Made by a program: the position numbers and the translations under genes
Shown here: positions 43,768-52,715 of the stretch, piece after piece
How the letters are laid out: the number at the start of each line of letters is the position of its first letter
How positions within the stretch are numbered: position 1 is the stretch's first letter
Source: Pseudomonas fragi
GTDB taxonomy: Bacteria; Pseudomonadota; Gammaproteobacteria; Pseudomonadales; Pseudomonadaceae
DNA length: 64,000 nt
Assembly: GCF_025426255.1 (NCBI RefSeq)
Contig: NZ_CP104861.1
Span: 3,906,001-3,970,000, forward strand
Direction: 5' to 3'
Notes under the pieces: model-generated
Told to the model about the DNA's origin: nothing
The model's input: only the letters and a program-made list of their open reading frames with translations
Database searches by the model: none

Positions 43768-44270
43768 CACCGCATCGACTCGACGCCCGGTTTCGGCCGG
43801 GCTTGGTCTGCCCCGCGTCAAAGCCCGCCTCATCCCCGCTCAAGCCCCAGGTCATTTGACCGCTTCGGCCCCTGGTAAAAAAACTTCTGCCCCGGTGAAC
43901 CCGCGCTCAGCCGCAGCCATGCTTAAGCCCAACACAAATTTAGGGCGTTTCGTCGCATGCTCTAAAAAAATACTGGCTGAAATACCTTGTGCAAAAGCCG
44001 TATACTGCAGCCACCAAAAAGGCTTGAAATATCCCCTTGCCGGGCTATAAAACCACGCTGCTACGACCTCAAGGTCCAGGGTGAGTGCAGGTACGACCTC
44101 CTCCCCTGAGCGACAGCGGTACAAGCCACCGTACACATTCATGTTTTTGCGTGAGCACAACGCTACTGCAAGCAACATTTCTTAGATCCAAGTGGCCTAT
44201 GGCCGTGTAAAAAACAAACCATCAGTGTTTTCACACGGCTATCAGGCCCTCACGCAGGAGACGACACGTC
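43768..44270. other. Intergenic region and leader of nrdB
   Basis: About 500 bp with no supportable gene and no nrdA sequence that I can recognise. It contains the leader hairpin at 44202-44240 listed separately. No clear NrdR box was found by eye. Confidence 0.45.
44202..44240 (+). promoter_or_regulatory. Leader hairpin upstream of nrdB
   Basis: Arms gccgtgtaaaaaac and gttttcacacggc pair with one irregularity across an 11-nt loop, ending 31 bp before the nrdB start. It may terminate upstream transcription or regulate nrdB. The right arm resembles the ends of the MITE at 5401, so a transposon scar is also possible. Confidence 0.35.
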
Positions 44271-45521
44271 ATGCTGAGCTGGGACGAATTCGACAAAGAA
44301 GACGAAGGCGAAGTCGCCGTTAAAGGCGCCAACGCTGGCCACGCCACCGAAGCCAACATGGACCGCCTCGACGCCGCTGGCGGTGTTGCAGCCCAGGAAG
44401 CCCGTGCAGTTACAGCCAACGACTCGGCTGCGATCATTCGCGCCAAGGCCGCTCTGGACAACCTCGACATCGCTGAAGGTCTGGCCGAACTCGAAGGCGC
44501 TTCCGCCCGTGTTGCGGTTGACGAAAAGATGATGATCAACTGCCGCGCCGACCTCAACCAGCTCGTACCGTTCAAGTACGACTGGGCGTGGCAGAAGTAC
44601 CTCGACGGCTGCGCAAACCACTGGATGCCGCAAGAAGTCAACATGACCGCCGACATCGCCCTCTGGAAAAACCCGGAAGGCCTGACCGACGACGAGCGTC
44701 GCATCGTGATGCGCAACCTGGGCTTCTTCTCCACAGCCGACTCCCTGGTTGCCAACAACCTGGTACTGGCCGTATACCGCCTGATTACCAACCCGGAGTG
44801 CCGCCAGTACATCCTGCGCCAGGCATTCGAAGAGGCGATCCACACCCACGCCTACCAGTACTGCATCGAATCGCTGGCCATGGATGAAGGCGAGATCTTC
44901 AACATGTACCACGAGATCCCGTCGGTCGCTAAAAAAGCCACCTGGGGCCTGAAGTACACCCGTTCGATCTCCGATCCGAAGTTCGAAACCGGCACCGTCG
45001 AAACCGACAAGGAACTGCTGCGCAACCTGATCGCCTACTACTGCGTTCTGGAAGGCATCTTCTTCTACTGCGGCTTCACGCAGATCCTGTCGATGGGCCG
45101 TCGCAACAAAATGACCGGTGTTGCCGAGCAGTTCCAGTACATCCTGCGCGACGAATCCATGCACCTGAACTTCGGCATCGACGTGATCAACCAGATCAAA
45201 ATCGAAAACCCGCACCTGTGGGACGCTGAAATGAAGGAAGAAGCTTCGCAGATGATCCTGCAAGGCACCCAGCTGGAAATCGAATACGCACGCGACACCA
45301 TGCCGCGCGGCGTACTGGGCATGAACGCAGCGATGATGGAGGACTACCTCAAGTTCATCGCCAACCGTCGCCTGTCGCAGATCGGCCTGAAAGAAGAATA
45401 CCCGGGCACCACCAACCCGTTCCCATGGATGAGCGAAATCATGGACTTGAAGAAAGAGAAAAACTTCTTCGAAACGCGGGTTATTGAATACCAAACCGGC
45501 GGCGCGTTGAGCTGGGATTGA
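44271..45521 (+). CDS. nrdB: Ribonucleotide reductase class Ia, beta subunit
   Basis: A 416-residue diiron-tyrosyl radical subunit: MLSWDEFDKEDEGEVAVKGA is the Pseudomonas-type N-terminus, FEEAIHTHAYQYCIESL carries iron ligands, GIFFYCGFTQILSMGR and DESMHLNFGIDVINQI carry the second ligand set, and the C-terminus FFETRVIEYQTGGALSWD binds NrdA. It generates the radical for NDP reduction. A good AGGAG site precedes the ATG. The catalytic subunit gene nrdA is not adjacent; the upstream neighbours are small exported proteins and acsA, so the locus is rearranged relative to the usual nrdA-nrdB pair. Confidence 0.96.
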   Translation: MLSWDEFDKEDEGEVAVKGANAGHATEANMDRLDAAGGVAAQEARAVTANDSAAIIRAKAALDNLDIAEGLAELEGASARVAVDEKMMINCRADLNQLVPFKYDWAWQKYLDGCANHWMPQEVNMTADIALWKNPEGLTDDERRIVMRNLGFFSTADSLVANNLVLAVYRLITNPECRQYILRQAFEEAIHTHAYQYCIESLAMDEGEIFNMYHEIPSVAKKATWGLKYTRSISDPKFETGTVETDKELLRNLIAYYCVLEGIFFYCGFTQILSMGRRNKMTGVAEQFQYILRDESMHLNFGIDVINQIKIENPHLWDAEMKEEASQMILQGTQLEIEYARDTMPRGVLGMNAAMMEDYLKFIANRRLSQIGLKEEYPGTTNPFPWMSEIMDLKKEKNFFETRVIEYQTGGALSWD

Positions 45522-45555
45522 TACGGGGGCTTGATTCAAGCCATTCGTAACAAGC

Positions 45556-45587
45556 AAAAAGGGCCAACAATTGTTGGCCCTTTTTTT
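45556..45587. terminator. Terminator of nrdB
   Basis: A perfect 15-bp palindrome (aaaaagggccaacaa and its complement) followed by seven T. It works in both directions and also faces the convergent glycosyltransferase gene. Confidence 0.9.
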
Positions 45588-45630
45588 GTGCACATTGTTC
45601 CGACATAAATGACCTCCCTCCTTGCAAATT

Positions 45631-46716
45631 TCAGACTCGCCCAGTGAAAATATACCTTTCATCTTTTTGTGTTTTATTCCCCTTTATGAAACTCAAAAAT
45701 TCAGAATCCGCCTGCCATAACGCAGCCAACTTCGTGAAGGACTTGCCAGCAGGTTCCAGGCTGCTAAGTTCATCAACAGCCACAGCCCACCAAAAATACT
45801 TGCAAGTATCAAGATAAGAAGAACGATCAGCCTGCTTACCCAATAGATAGAACTTGGCTACCTTTCGGGAAGTAGAGCATTGCCCCCTGAACCTCCATCT
45901 AAGCTGTAAGCGATTGCGCAGCGAGTTATTTGGAAGCCGGTCGGGAACAGCAAATGTCGCTCTTGGCAAGTCATCGCGATAGCCCTCGCCCTGCTCTTCG
46001 AAAAACGCCTGGTACATTGCATGGTGATAGCGCTTCACCGAGAAATAGTGATTGATGCAGTCATTGGCCTCGACGACTTTCCGACCGGCCAACATAAATG
46101 ACATCGCGATTTGCTCAATCGTAAGGAGCGTTACGCCATGATGAGTCCATTGATCAATCAAACTGATGACCCCCTCGAAAAGACCCCCGTTGGCCTTGGT
46201 CATCCCGCAAATCCCGCTATTGAACAGCCTCAAGGCAGGTACGGGTACTTTATTTTCAGCCTTGAGATGTGTAACTAGTGCGCTGAACTCCGAGCGCCGG
46301 GAAGCTTCGTCCCAATACCACTCAAACTCATCCATCAAAAACTGATCATCAGTGACGCGTTTGAACAGTTGAGCAGGGTCTTTGAAAAAAACCGTATCGG
46401 TATCAGTGAAAATAGTTTTGCCAGCAAGCGCAACACCTGCCTGGATCGCGCAAGCCTTGCGCCGATGATAATAACCGCCTGCACCTTGCCAGGCATCCAG
46501 TGTCATAGCGTCCAGAGGCAATACTGTGATTGGCCAGCCATCAAACGCCTCGGGTTGGTCAGTCATCAGCGTAATCGTAAAGTCCGCTGAAACCTTCCTG
46601 TGGCGTAGCGCCGACAAAATACTGAACTTCGCCTCATGCCGATAAACAGCCTTGTCGCCATACAGCAGATACAGAAGTTGATTGGTAGCGAGGGCGGGAT
46701 GAATTGCAGATTGAGT
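45631..46716 (-). CDS. GT-A fold glycosyltransferase-like protein
   Basis: A 361-residue protein from the ATG at 46716, preceded by GGA. It has the first strand LLYLLYGDKAVYRHEAKFSI, the metal/sugar-nucleotide DxD site FTDTDTVFFKD (106-112), and an acceptor region with LRLFNSGICGM and EQIAMSFML. It resembles GT8-like transferases that use a UDP-sugar. A longer in-frame version starting GTG at 46827 adds an unlikely N-terminus. It lies downstream of the TPS genes on the same strand, so modification of the exoprotein or of surface glycans is possible. Substrate unknown. Confidence 0.7.
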   Translation of the reverse strand, partial: TQSAIHPALATNQLLYLLYGDKAVYRHEAKFSILSALRHRKVSADFTITLMTDQPEAFDGWPITVLPLDAMTLDAWQGAGGYYHRRKACAIQAGVALAGKTIFTDTDTVFFKDPAQLFKRVTDDQFLMDEFEWYWDEASRRSEFSALVTHLKAENKVPVPALRLFNSGICGMTKANGGLFEGVISLIDQWTHHGVTLLTIEQIAMSFMLAGRKVVEANDCINHYFSVKRYHHAMYQAFFEEQGEGYRDDLPRATFAVPDRLPNNSLRNRLQLRWRFRGQCSTSRKVAKFYLLGKQADRSSYLDTCKYFWWAVAVDELSSLEPAGKSFTKLAALWQADSEFLSFIKGNKTQKDERYIFTGRV

Positions 46717-47067
46717 CATTTCTTCCGGTACCGCTATTTCAGATAAGGGGGCACATTCAAACAGGCACCATCCGACTACCAAAAAACCTTTTTCAGGGTT
46801 TCTGTTGTGTCTCGGCGTAGTGATCACTCAATCCCGAACAGTCATGCTGATGCCCTTCCATAATTCGTTAATCTGGTTGTGGGATTAACTCGTAAGCAAG
46901 AGCACCCGAATGTCCCTGAATGGGAGTAAGTTTTAGGTTTATTTGAAATAAAAGATTTAAGAAGTTTCTGATCTCGGCGAAGAAATTTCTCTACTTACAT
47001 AATCTTATGGCTGGATTCCTAAGTTCTGTACGAAAAATATTGTCGTAAACACCGCATGGCACAAAGT
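46717..47067. other. Region between the glycosyltransferase and the IS3 remnant
   Basis: It holds the copy-A leader repeat (46841-47010) and the five-codon remnant frame starting ATG at 46845 (MTVRD, then TGA), which aligns with the tpsB start in copy B. No full gene. Confidence 0.5.
46841..47010 (-). repeat. tpsB-leader-like repeat, copy A (upstream of the glycosyltransferase)
   Basis: This segment aligns over about 165 bp with 50681-50858, roughly 75-80% identical by eye. Conserved blocks include ccgaatgtccctgaatg, ttgaaataaaagattta and gcgaagaaatttct. Both copies lie just upstream of minus-strand genes and both retain a start-codon context. It is a duplicated promoter/leader, or the remains of a second tpsB locus. 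Confidence 0.75.
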
Positions 47068-47425
47068 GTAGTGGTCAACTAATCCCGGACACGACGTTAA
47101 GTTTTTTCTCGGCCTGAGCTGGCGCGAGCCCAGCGTTGAATTGATGGGGCCGAATCCAGTTGTACCGACACATCAAAAAATGACTGATGTCGCGTTGGGC
47201 CTCTTGGGCCGTTCGGTAGCCCGTGGTTGGTATCCATTCAGTTTTCAGGCTCCGAAACACACGCTCCATCGGCGCATTGTCCCAGCAATGTCCTCGGCGA
47301 CTCATGCTCTAGCGCATTCGATAACGCCAGAGCCGCTGGCGGAATAAACGGCTCGCATACTGCGACCCTTGATCCGAGTGAAACAGCTGCCCCTGAGGTC
47401 TTCCACGTTGCTCGAAGGCCATACC
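47068..47425 (-). mobile_element. IS3-family insertion sequence remnant
   Basis: About 116 codons of the IS3 OrfB transposase C-terminal part are readable. FHSDQGSQYASR holds the second Asp of the DDE triad, RRGHCWDNAPMERVFRSLKTEW holds the Glu, and YNWIRPHQFNAGLAPAQAEKKL is the tail. An amber codon at 47309-47311 interrupts the frame where Gln is expected. The right end (about 47068-47090, gtagtggtcaactaatcccggac) looks like the IS terminus; the 5' part, OrfA and the left end are missing. It fused to and truncated tpsA. Confidence 0.82.
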
Positions 47426-48937
47426 CACGCTGTTGACGTCGCGCCCTGCTTGCAGGGTCAGGTTGTTCGCCGCTTCGATGCGAGCGGCGTTGTCCACAAA
47501 GTCCGTGCGTTCGGTATCCAGGCTCCCGACCCGGGCATTGATGCTGTTAGCTGAAACCAGCCCTTGAGTGTTAAGCAACCGATCAGCTTGCAAATCAAGA
47601 CTGCCGTTACTTAGAACCCTGCCTTTGTTCTGGTTATTCAGCGTGCCGGCGCTGATGTTAGCGATCTGTTTGGCACTCAATGTGCCGCCTTGGTTGCTCA
47701 GGGATTGGGCGCTAGCCGTCAGTTTGCGGCTGGCGATGATGCTGGCATCCGTGTTTGTCAGTGTCTGTGTATTGATCTGCACATCGCCGGCAATGTTGCG
47801 CGTACCATCTGCATTGACCCCGGCTTCAATGATCCCTTTGTTGATCAACTGTGCGCCGCTTAAGAGCTTGATGCTGTCGCGGGCCGCGAGGTTTTTACGA
47901 TTAGTGAAATCACCTTGAGCCTGCATGTCCAGTGCGGTGCCCGCGTACACATCCCCTTGGGCATCAAGGCTTGCGGCCTTGACCTTGACCGCGCCGCTGG
48001 CTGTGGCCTGGATCAGGCTCAAGTGTCCATTGGCATCGAGGTGGATATCGCCACCACTAGCAGCCAAGGTGCCGTCCAGTTTCACCCCGACACCGGCCTC
48101 GGTGCCGATCAGCCTGATGGCGCCTGCGTACATTCCGCCCAAGGCGCTGGAGTCAATCGCCAACTGCGGCGCGGCACTGCCATCATCTGCGCGCACGGTG
48201 GCATGCAGGGTCTGAGCGTTGACGTCGTTACGACCGGCTATCACAGTCAAGTTGCGTGCATTGATTTGCGCGTTGATTTTCGCCGAGCGGGTGATGATGC
48301 CGAAGCGGTCGACGTTGCTGGCGTTCAAACCCTGACCGTCGATGGTCACTGCGCCGCCATCAACCTGATAACGATCCAGACGGCCGTTATCGAGGATGGG
48401 TTTGCCGGTGGTCAACGTGACGTTCGGGGTGTTGATAAAACCGCAACCATTACAGGTGATGCCGTAGGGGTTGGCCACGATCACCTTGGCCGACTGCCCC
48501 GCTACTTCGGTGTAGCCGCGCAATTGGCTGGGACTGCCACCGTTGACTTCGTTGAGGATGATGTTGGCGGCGTTGCCATGCAGGTTCGGGTTGCCGAGGA
48601 TGATCCCACCCAGCTGGGTCGACTGCGTTCGATCGATGCCGTTGTTGAGGATCAGGCCATTGGCACCGACGTTGTAGTCTTTGAACTGGTTGTGCGACAA
48701 GCCGCTGCCATTGGGTGCAGCAATATTGACGATGGGGACGCCATTGCCCGCGGCCCCCAGGCTGGTACCTGGCCCGCTGACCACGATGTCTGCGGCCTGC
48801 ACCAGCAGTGGCTGCCAGAAAATCGCGTTGACCAGAATAAAGGCCAGGCCACGCTTGGGCATTCCCACAAAGGATTCCCGGGGTTGCAGTGCAGCGGAAG
48901 GCTGGCGGGCCAAAAAAGCTAAATGACGATCATCCAT
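47309..48937 (-). pseudogene. TpsA/FhaB/CdiA-like exoprotein, truncated by IS3
   Basis: About 505 codons of the N-terminal two-partner secretion domain remain. The signal region is MPKRGLAFILVNAIFWQPLLVQA, and the TPS domain contains LSHNQFKDYNVGANGLILNN, LGGIILGNPNLHG (NPNL motif), SAKVIVANPYGITCNGCGF (NPYGI motif) and beta-helix repeats of the form LTVIAGRNDVNAQTL. Full-length proteins run 2000-5000 residues. At about 47425 the frame passes into IS3 transposase sequence and ends at its amber codon, 28 codons later. The toxin or adhesin C-terminus and any immunity gene are gone. The secretion module could still be exported as a short passenger. Confidence 0.85.
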
Positions 48938-48967
48938 GTCAGTTTCTCGATGCAGCAAAACGTTGAA

Positions 48968-50686
48968 TTACAGGAAGAAATCCATGCGCAAGTAGATCGG
49001 CGCTTCGCGCTTGGTGAGCACATCCGGTCGTTCCAGAGAGTGGGCAAAGGTCACGTTGGCGCTCAGATGGCGGCCACGGGCAAACAGCTCCAGCGAGTTG
49101 CTGGAGACTCGGCCACTGAGCTCTCGGTTGTAACGCCCGTGGCGAATCACGCCTTGGTCGTAGCCGAAGCTGGTGCCGTAGTCGGTGAATACCGGGCGCA
49201 GCCAGTCCAGGGTCACAGGCCGCGACCAACGCAGGTCGTTGCGCCAGTAACCGCCGCTGTCGCCGGAAAGCTGTTGGTCCTTGTAGCCACGCACAGAGGC
49301 TGAGCCGCCCAGGCTCATGCGTTGCGGGCTGAACAGCACATCCTCGCTGCGTTGGCCGGTGGCCAGACTGGTCACACTGAAAGACTCGCCCAACAGTTTG
49401 AAGGGCTGCAAATAGCTGAGGGTGGCGGTGTATTTACGGTAGCGGGCATCTGGCATGCCGGGCTTGGGGTGGTGATTGCCCTGAGCATCAAAGGCGCCAG
49501 TACCGTTTTGCATACCGGCATCAAGGTTGACGAAGGCATTGGCGATTCGCCGACCGTGGTTGATGCCCACCTGAAACTCGCTCAAACGATGGCTGCTGTT
49601 TTGCAGCCGCGAGGTTTCGACGTAGTTGTTGGAACGTATATGTGCCAAACCGACGTTAAGGGAGGTTTTACTCAGCGCATCGCGATGAACCACCCGCTCG
49701 GCACGCAGTTGATGGTTTGCACTGTCGCCGGTTTGCTTGAAGTCAAATCTGTCACCTTGGGCCACGGAACGGTAATCGCTCTGGTTGTAGCTATAACCGA
49801 AGTTCCACCAACCCCACGGCAGGTTGTAGTAGAGCATCGCGCTTTTCGACGTTTTCTGATGATCACTGATCGCATCATGGCCACCGCGCAGAACCAATTG
49901 ATCCGCAAGACCTAACGGGCTGTCCCACTCAAACCCGGTGCCCCACTGCTGCTCGCCGGTACTCTTCTGGCCGTCGTTATTGCGCGACAGGCTGGCGCGC
50001 CAGGGCTTTTGTGGATCGTTTTTTACCAAAACCGAGCTGCCGCCCACTGCACTGCCCGGCGTCAATTCCATGTGTGCCTGGTTGGATGGCAAACGGTTGA
50101 GCTGATCAATCGCTTGTTCGATTTCCCGCAAGTTGAGCTGACTACCTGCCTGACCGGGAAAAGCCATAGCCAGTTCGCGCATCGACAGCTGACTGTTGTC
50201 GGCGCCCTTGAAGCTTTCGAGCGTGCCCTCCACCACCAACACCTGCAGATGACCTTGGGACAGATCCTGTTGCGGTAAATACGCACGACTGGTCACCAGG
50301 CCCCTGTCGATATAGTGGTTAGTGATAATCCTGAGCAACTCGTTGAGCTGGGGGACGCCCAGGCACTGCCCGATATATGACTTGAGCACAGACTCGCGCT
50401 CACTGGCAGGCAGGCTGTCGGCGCCTTTGAGCTGGATGCTTTTAATAGGGAAACAGCGGCTGTCGGCTGCCTGAGCTGGAGCCGTAGAGGAAATAGGCTT
50501 ACCAGGCAGCTCCTGAAGTTCCTCAAGTCGACGTCGCTGCTCTTCGAGCAGGCGCTCCTGACGGTCGCGAATCAGGTCCTGATCAGCCGGCGTCGTCACT
50601 TGAGCCGCCATGGCCGAATCCTGCCCTGCCAAAGCACCGAGCAAAACCAGAGATAACAACCTCATCCCGAGGTGAGATACCGACAT
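48968..50686 (-). CDS. Two-partner secretion outer-membrane transporter (TpsB/CdiB/FhaC family)
   Basis: A 572-residue protein with a signal peptide (LSLVLLGALAGQDSAMA), a coiled N-terminal helix rich in Glu/Arg (RQERLLEEQRRRLEELQEL), two POTRA domains (about 75-230; CFPIKSIQLKGADSLPASE, VVEGTLESF) and a 16-strand beta-barrel. The barrel contains the conserved lid motif SVRGYKDQQLSGDSGGY. It exports a TpsA partner across the outer membrane. The ATG at 50686 is preferred because GGAG lies 8-12 nt upstream; the ATG at 50698 is also in frame. The gene is intact although its partner, 31 bp downstream, is truncated. Confidence 0.92.
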   Translation of the reverse strand: MSVSHLGMRLLSLVLLGALAGQDSAMAAQVTTPADQDLIRDRQERLLEEQRRRLEELQELPGKPISSTAPAQAADSRCFPIKSIQLKGADSLPASERESVLKSYIGQCLGVPQLNELLRIITNHYIDRGLVTSRAYLPQQDLSQGHLQVLVVEGTLESFKGADNSQLSMRELAMAFPGQAGSQLNLREIEQAIDQLNRLPSNQAHMELTPGSAVGGSSVLVKNDPQKPWRASLSRNNDGQKSTGEQQWGTGFEWDSPLGLADQLVLRGGHDAISDHQKTSKSAMLYYNLPWGWWNFGYSYNQSDYRSVAQGDRFDFKQTGDSANHQLRAERVVHRDALSKTSLNVGLAHIRSNNYVETSRLQNSSHRLSEFQVGINHGRRIANAFVNLDAGMQNGTGAFDAQGNHHPKPGMPDARYRKYTATLSYLQPFKLLGESFSVTSLATGQRSEDVLFSPQRMSLGGSASVRGYKDQQLSGDSGGYWRNDLRWSRPVTLDWLRPVFTDYGTSFGYDQGVIRHGRYNRELSGRVSSNSLELFARGRHLSANVTFAHSLERPDVLTKREAPIYLRMDFFL

Positions 50687-50858
50687 GCTGCACTCCATCC
50701 ATCACTTGCTAACCTGGCTGTAGGGCTAACTCGTAGGCAAGAGCGTCCGAATGTCCCTGAATGAGGCAATTCTTAGACTTAGTTGAAATAAAAGATTTAG
50801 GACTTTTCTGGGATGAGCGAAGAAATTTCTTTATTGATGAAATCTTCGAACTGGGTTG
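50681..50858 (-). repeat. tpsB-leader repeat, copy B (upstream of tpsB)
   Basis: The partner of the copy-A repeat at 46841-47010. It covers the tpsB start context and about 160 bp upstream, so it probably includes the tpsB promoter. Conservation is strongest in AT-rich blocks that may bind a regulator. Confidence 0.75.
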
Positions 50859-51077
50859 CCAGGCGGGCGGAAATGCGGGGGGTGTAAACCAGCTACGTGA
50901 CCCTCATTATCGAAATATTCGACCCTTACGTCACACGCAAAAACCTGCAAAAAAACGGCTGGGCAGCTGGTTTAACCGGCCAGCACGTATCAAGAAATGA
51001 GTTTGATCCACGATAAAAATAACTGTATAAAAACACAGTATTTTTTTCAAGCACTGACTCAGCTCTGGAGAACCCCC
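50859..51077. other. Intergenic region between tpsB and the XRE regulator
   Basis: Together with copy B, about 390 bp separate the divergent tpsB and regulator genes. No additional gene or terminator is seen. Confidence 0.45.
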
Positions 51078-51395
51078 ATGCCCCATTCAGCCATGCGCAG
51101 CACGTATGAACGCATCGTCATTAATCAATTTACTCCACTGCACTGCGCGCAAGCCCGTGAAATGCTTGGCTGGAGTTTCGAGCACCTGAGTGAACAGTCC
51201 ACCGTTTCAGTGCCCGCCATTGAACGCTTTGAAGCCGGAGCGCCTGTACGCGATGTCACTCGCCTGGCCCTCGCATACAGCCTGGAAGCGCAAGGGCTGG
51301 TGTTCTTCCCCGGGTTTTCACCCGGCCGTGGAGGCAATGTTCGCGGCACAACGCCAGATCCGATGGGCCGCGATGACTTTGCCATGATCGAGTAA
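51078..51395 (+). CDS. XRE-like helix-turn-helix regulator
   Basis: A 105-residue protein. The HTH core (about 20-75) reads LHCAQAREMLGWSFEHLSEQSTVSVPAIERFEAG, typical of the Cro/XRE fold with the ALGWS helix start and the FEAG turn. The C-terminal tail is Gly/Arg-rich. The ATG at 51078 has GGAGA upstream. It is divergent from tpsB and could regulate it, but no direct evidence links them. Confidence 0.75.
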   Translation: MPHSAMRSTYERIVINQFTPLHCAQAREMLGWSFEHLSEQSTVSVPAIERFEAGAPVRDVTRLALAYSLEAQGLVFFPGFSPGRGGNVRGTTPDPMGRDDFAMIE

Positions 51396-51409
51396 AAGAA
51401 CGACCTTGA

Positions 51410-52435
51410 TTACCCGCCAGTGTGCGCCTCAAGCCACCAGGCACGACCTTTGTGAGGTTGCATCAGGTTGAATCCCTCCCCCATTTGCGGCGTTGTGATG
51501 AGCACATTATGTTGCTCTGCCAACGCCACAATCCGGTCAAAGGGTTCGGACCAGGCATGAAAGGCCAAGTCAAAGGTGCCGTTGTGAATAGGCATTAACC
51601 AGCGTCCATTCAGGTCGATATGGGCTTGCAAGCTGTGCTCGGGCTGCATGTGTACATGCGGCCAGTCAACGTTGTAGGCGCCCGTTTCCATCAAGGTCAG
51701 ATCAAATGGCCCAAACTGCTCACCGATCAATTTGAAGCCATCGAAATACCCCGAATCACCGCTGAAGAAAATCCGTACCTCATCAACAATCATCACCCAG
51801 GACGCCCAAAGCGTCTGGTTATGATCAAACAGACCTCGGCCTGAAAAATGCTGGGACGGGGTCGCGATAAAGTGAATGCCTCCACATTGGGTGTCCTGCC
51901 ACCAGTCCAGTTGCTGAACTTTACTGGCCGGCACTCCCCACTTGATGAGCAAATCCCCTACACCCAGGGGCGCCAAAAAATGCTGTGTCTTGGCTGCCAG
52001 GCGCAACACGGTTTTTTGATCCAGATGGTCATAGTGATTATGGGAAAGTATCACTGCCTCCAAAGGAGGAAGCTGATCAAGGCTGATCGGTGGCGCATGA
52101 AAACGCTTGGGGCCAGCCCACTGGAACGGTGAGGCACGCTCTGCGTAGACCGGATCGGTCAGCCAGTATTTGCCGTTGAGCTTGAGCAACAAGGTCGAAT
52201 GCCCCAGCCGATACACACTGAAATTCGGTGCGGCATCCAACTGTTGACGAGTCAGTGACTTGACCGGGATCACACCTGCCGGACGAGTATCCGAAGGCTT
52301 TTGAAAAATCATTTTCCAGAAAATACCCAAGGTCTTGCCCAGGCTGGAGGACGGTCTTACGCCATCATTCAAAAATGCGCCTTGATGACGTTCAGCGGGT
52401 TTAGGTCCCTCTGCACTGTGTGAGTCGAGTGCCAT
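51410..52435 (-). CDS. MBL-fold metallo-hydrolase, NAPE-PLD/RomA-like
   Basis: A 341-residue metallo-beta-lactamase-fold protein. The metal motif HNHYDHLD is at 132-139; further ligands are in TPSQHFSGRG and FSGDSGYFDGFK, and the closing histidine is in MPIHNGTFDLAFH. The N-terminal extension and the WADPV-like LTDPVYAERASPF segment resemble the N-acylphosphatidylethanolamine phospholipase D/UlaG-type group. The substrate is probably a phospholipid or lactone; not certain. It is convergent with the XRE gene. Confidence 0.88.
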   Translation of the reverse strand: MALDSHSAEGPKPAERHQGAFLNDGVRPSSSLGKTLGIFWKMIFQKPSDTRPAGVIPVKSLTRQQLDAAPNFSVYRLGHSTLLLKLNGKYWLTDPVYAERASPFQWAGPKRFHAPPISLDQLPPLEAVILSHNHYDHLDQKTVLRLAAKTQHFLAPLGVGDLLIKWGVPASKVQQLDWWQDTQCGGIHFIATPSQHFSGRGLFDHNQTLWASWVMIVDEVRIFFSGDSGYFDGFKLIGEQFGPFDLTLMETGAYNVDWPHVHMQPEHSLQAHIDLNGRWLMPIHNGTFDLAFHAWSEPFDRIVALAEQHNVLITTPQMGEGFNLMQPHKGRAWWLEAHTGG

Positions 52436-52715
52436 GGCTGAAGGCTCCAGTGAAAAAGTGAGTATTAACTTGCTTTTCAGTCCATGAAAGGTTGATCGTC
52501 ATTTTATAAACACCTGTAGTGGTAGCAGACACTGCTTAACTTGCACCACAGGGTCGGTCTCTACCTCAGGGGCTGGAAGAGACCGAAAAATCGTTTCAAA
52601 AAAAACAACATATCTGCGATGTATTCTCGACAATGCTTATCAGCAAGCCAACAATCGGCCAGAGACTACCAAGCAGTTGCCGGATACTCAGCCCAAACAT
52701 CTTGCGCAGATAACC

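Noticed and set aside
46717..46827. N-terminal extension of the glycosyltransferase from the GTG at 46827
   Set aside because: The added 37 residues are unlike a GT-A N-terminus, whereas the ATG at 46716 has a ribosome site and begins just before the first conserved strand.
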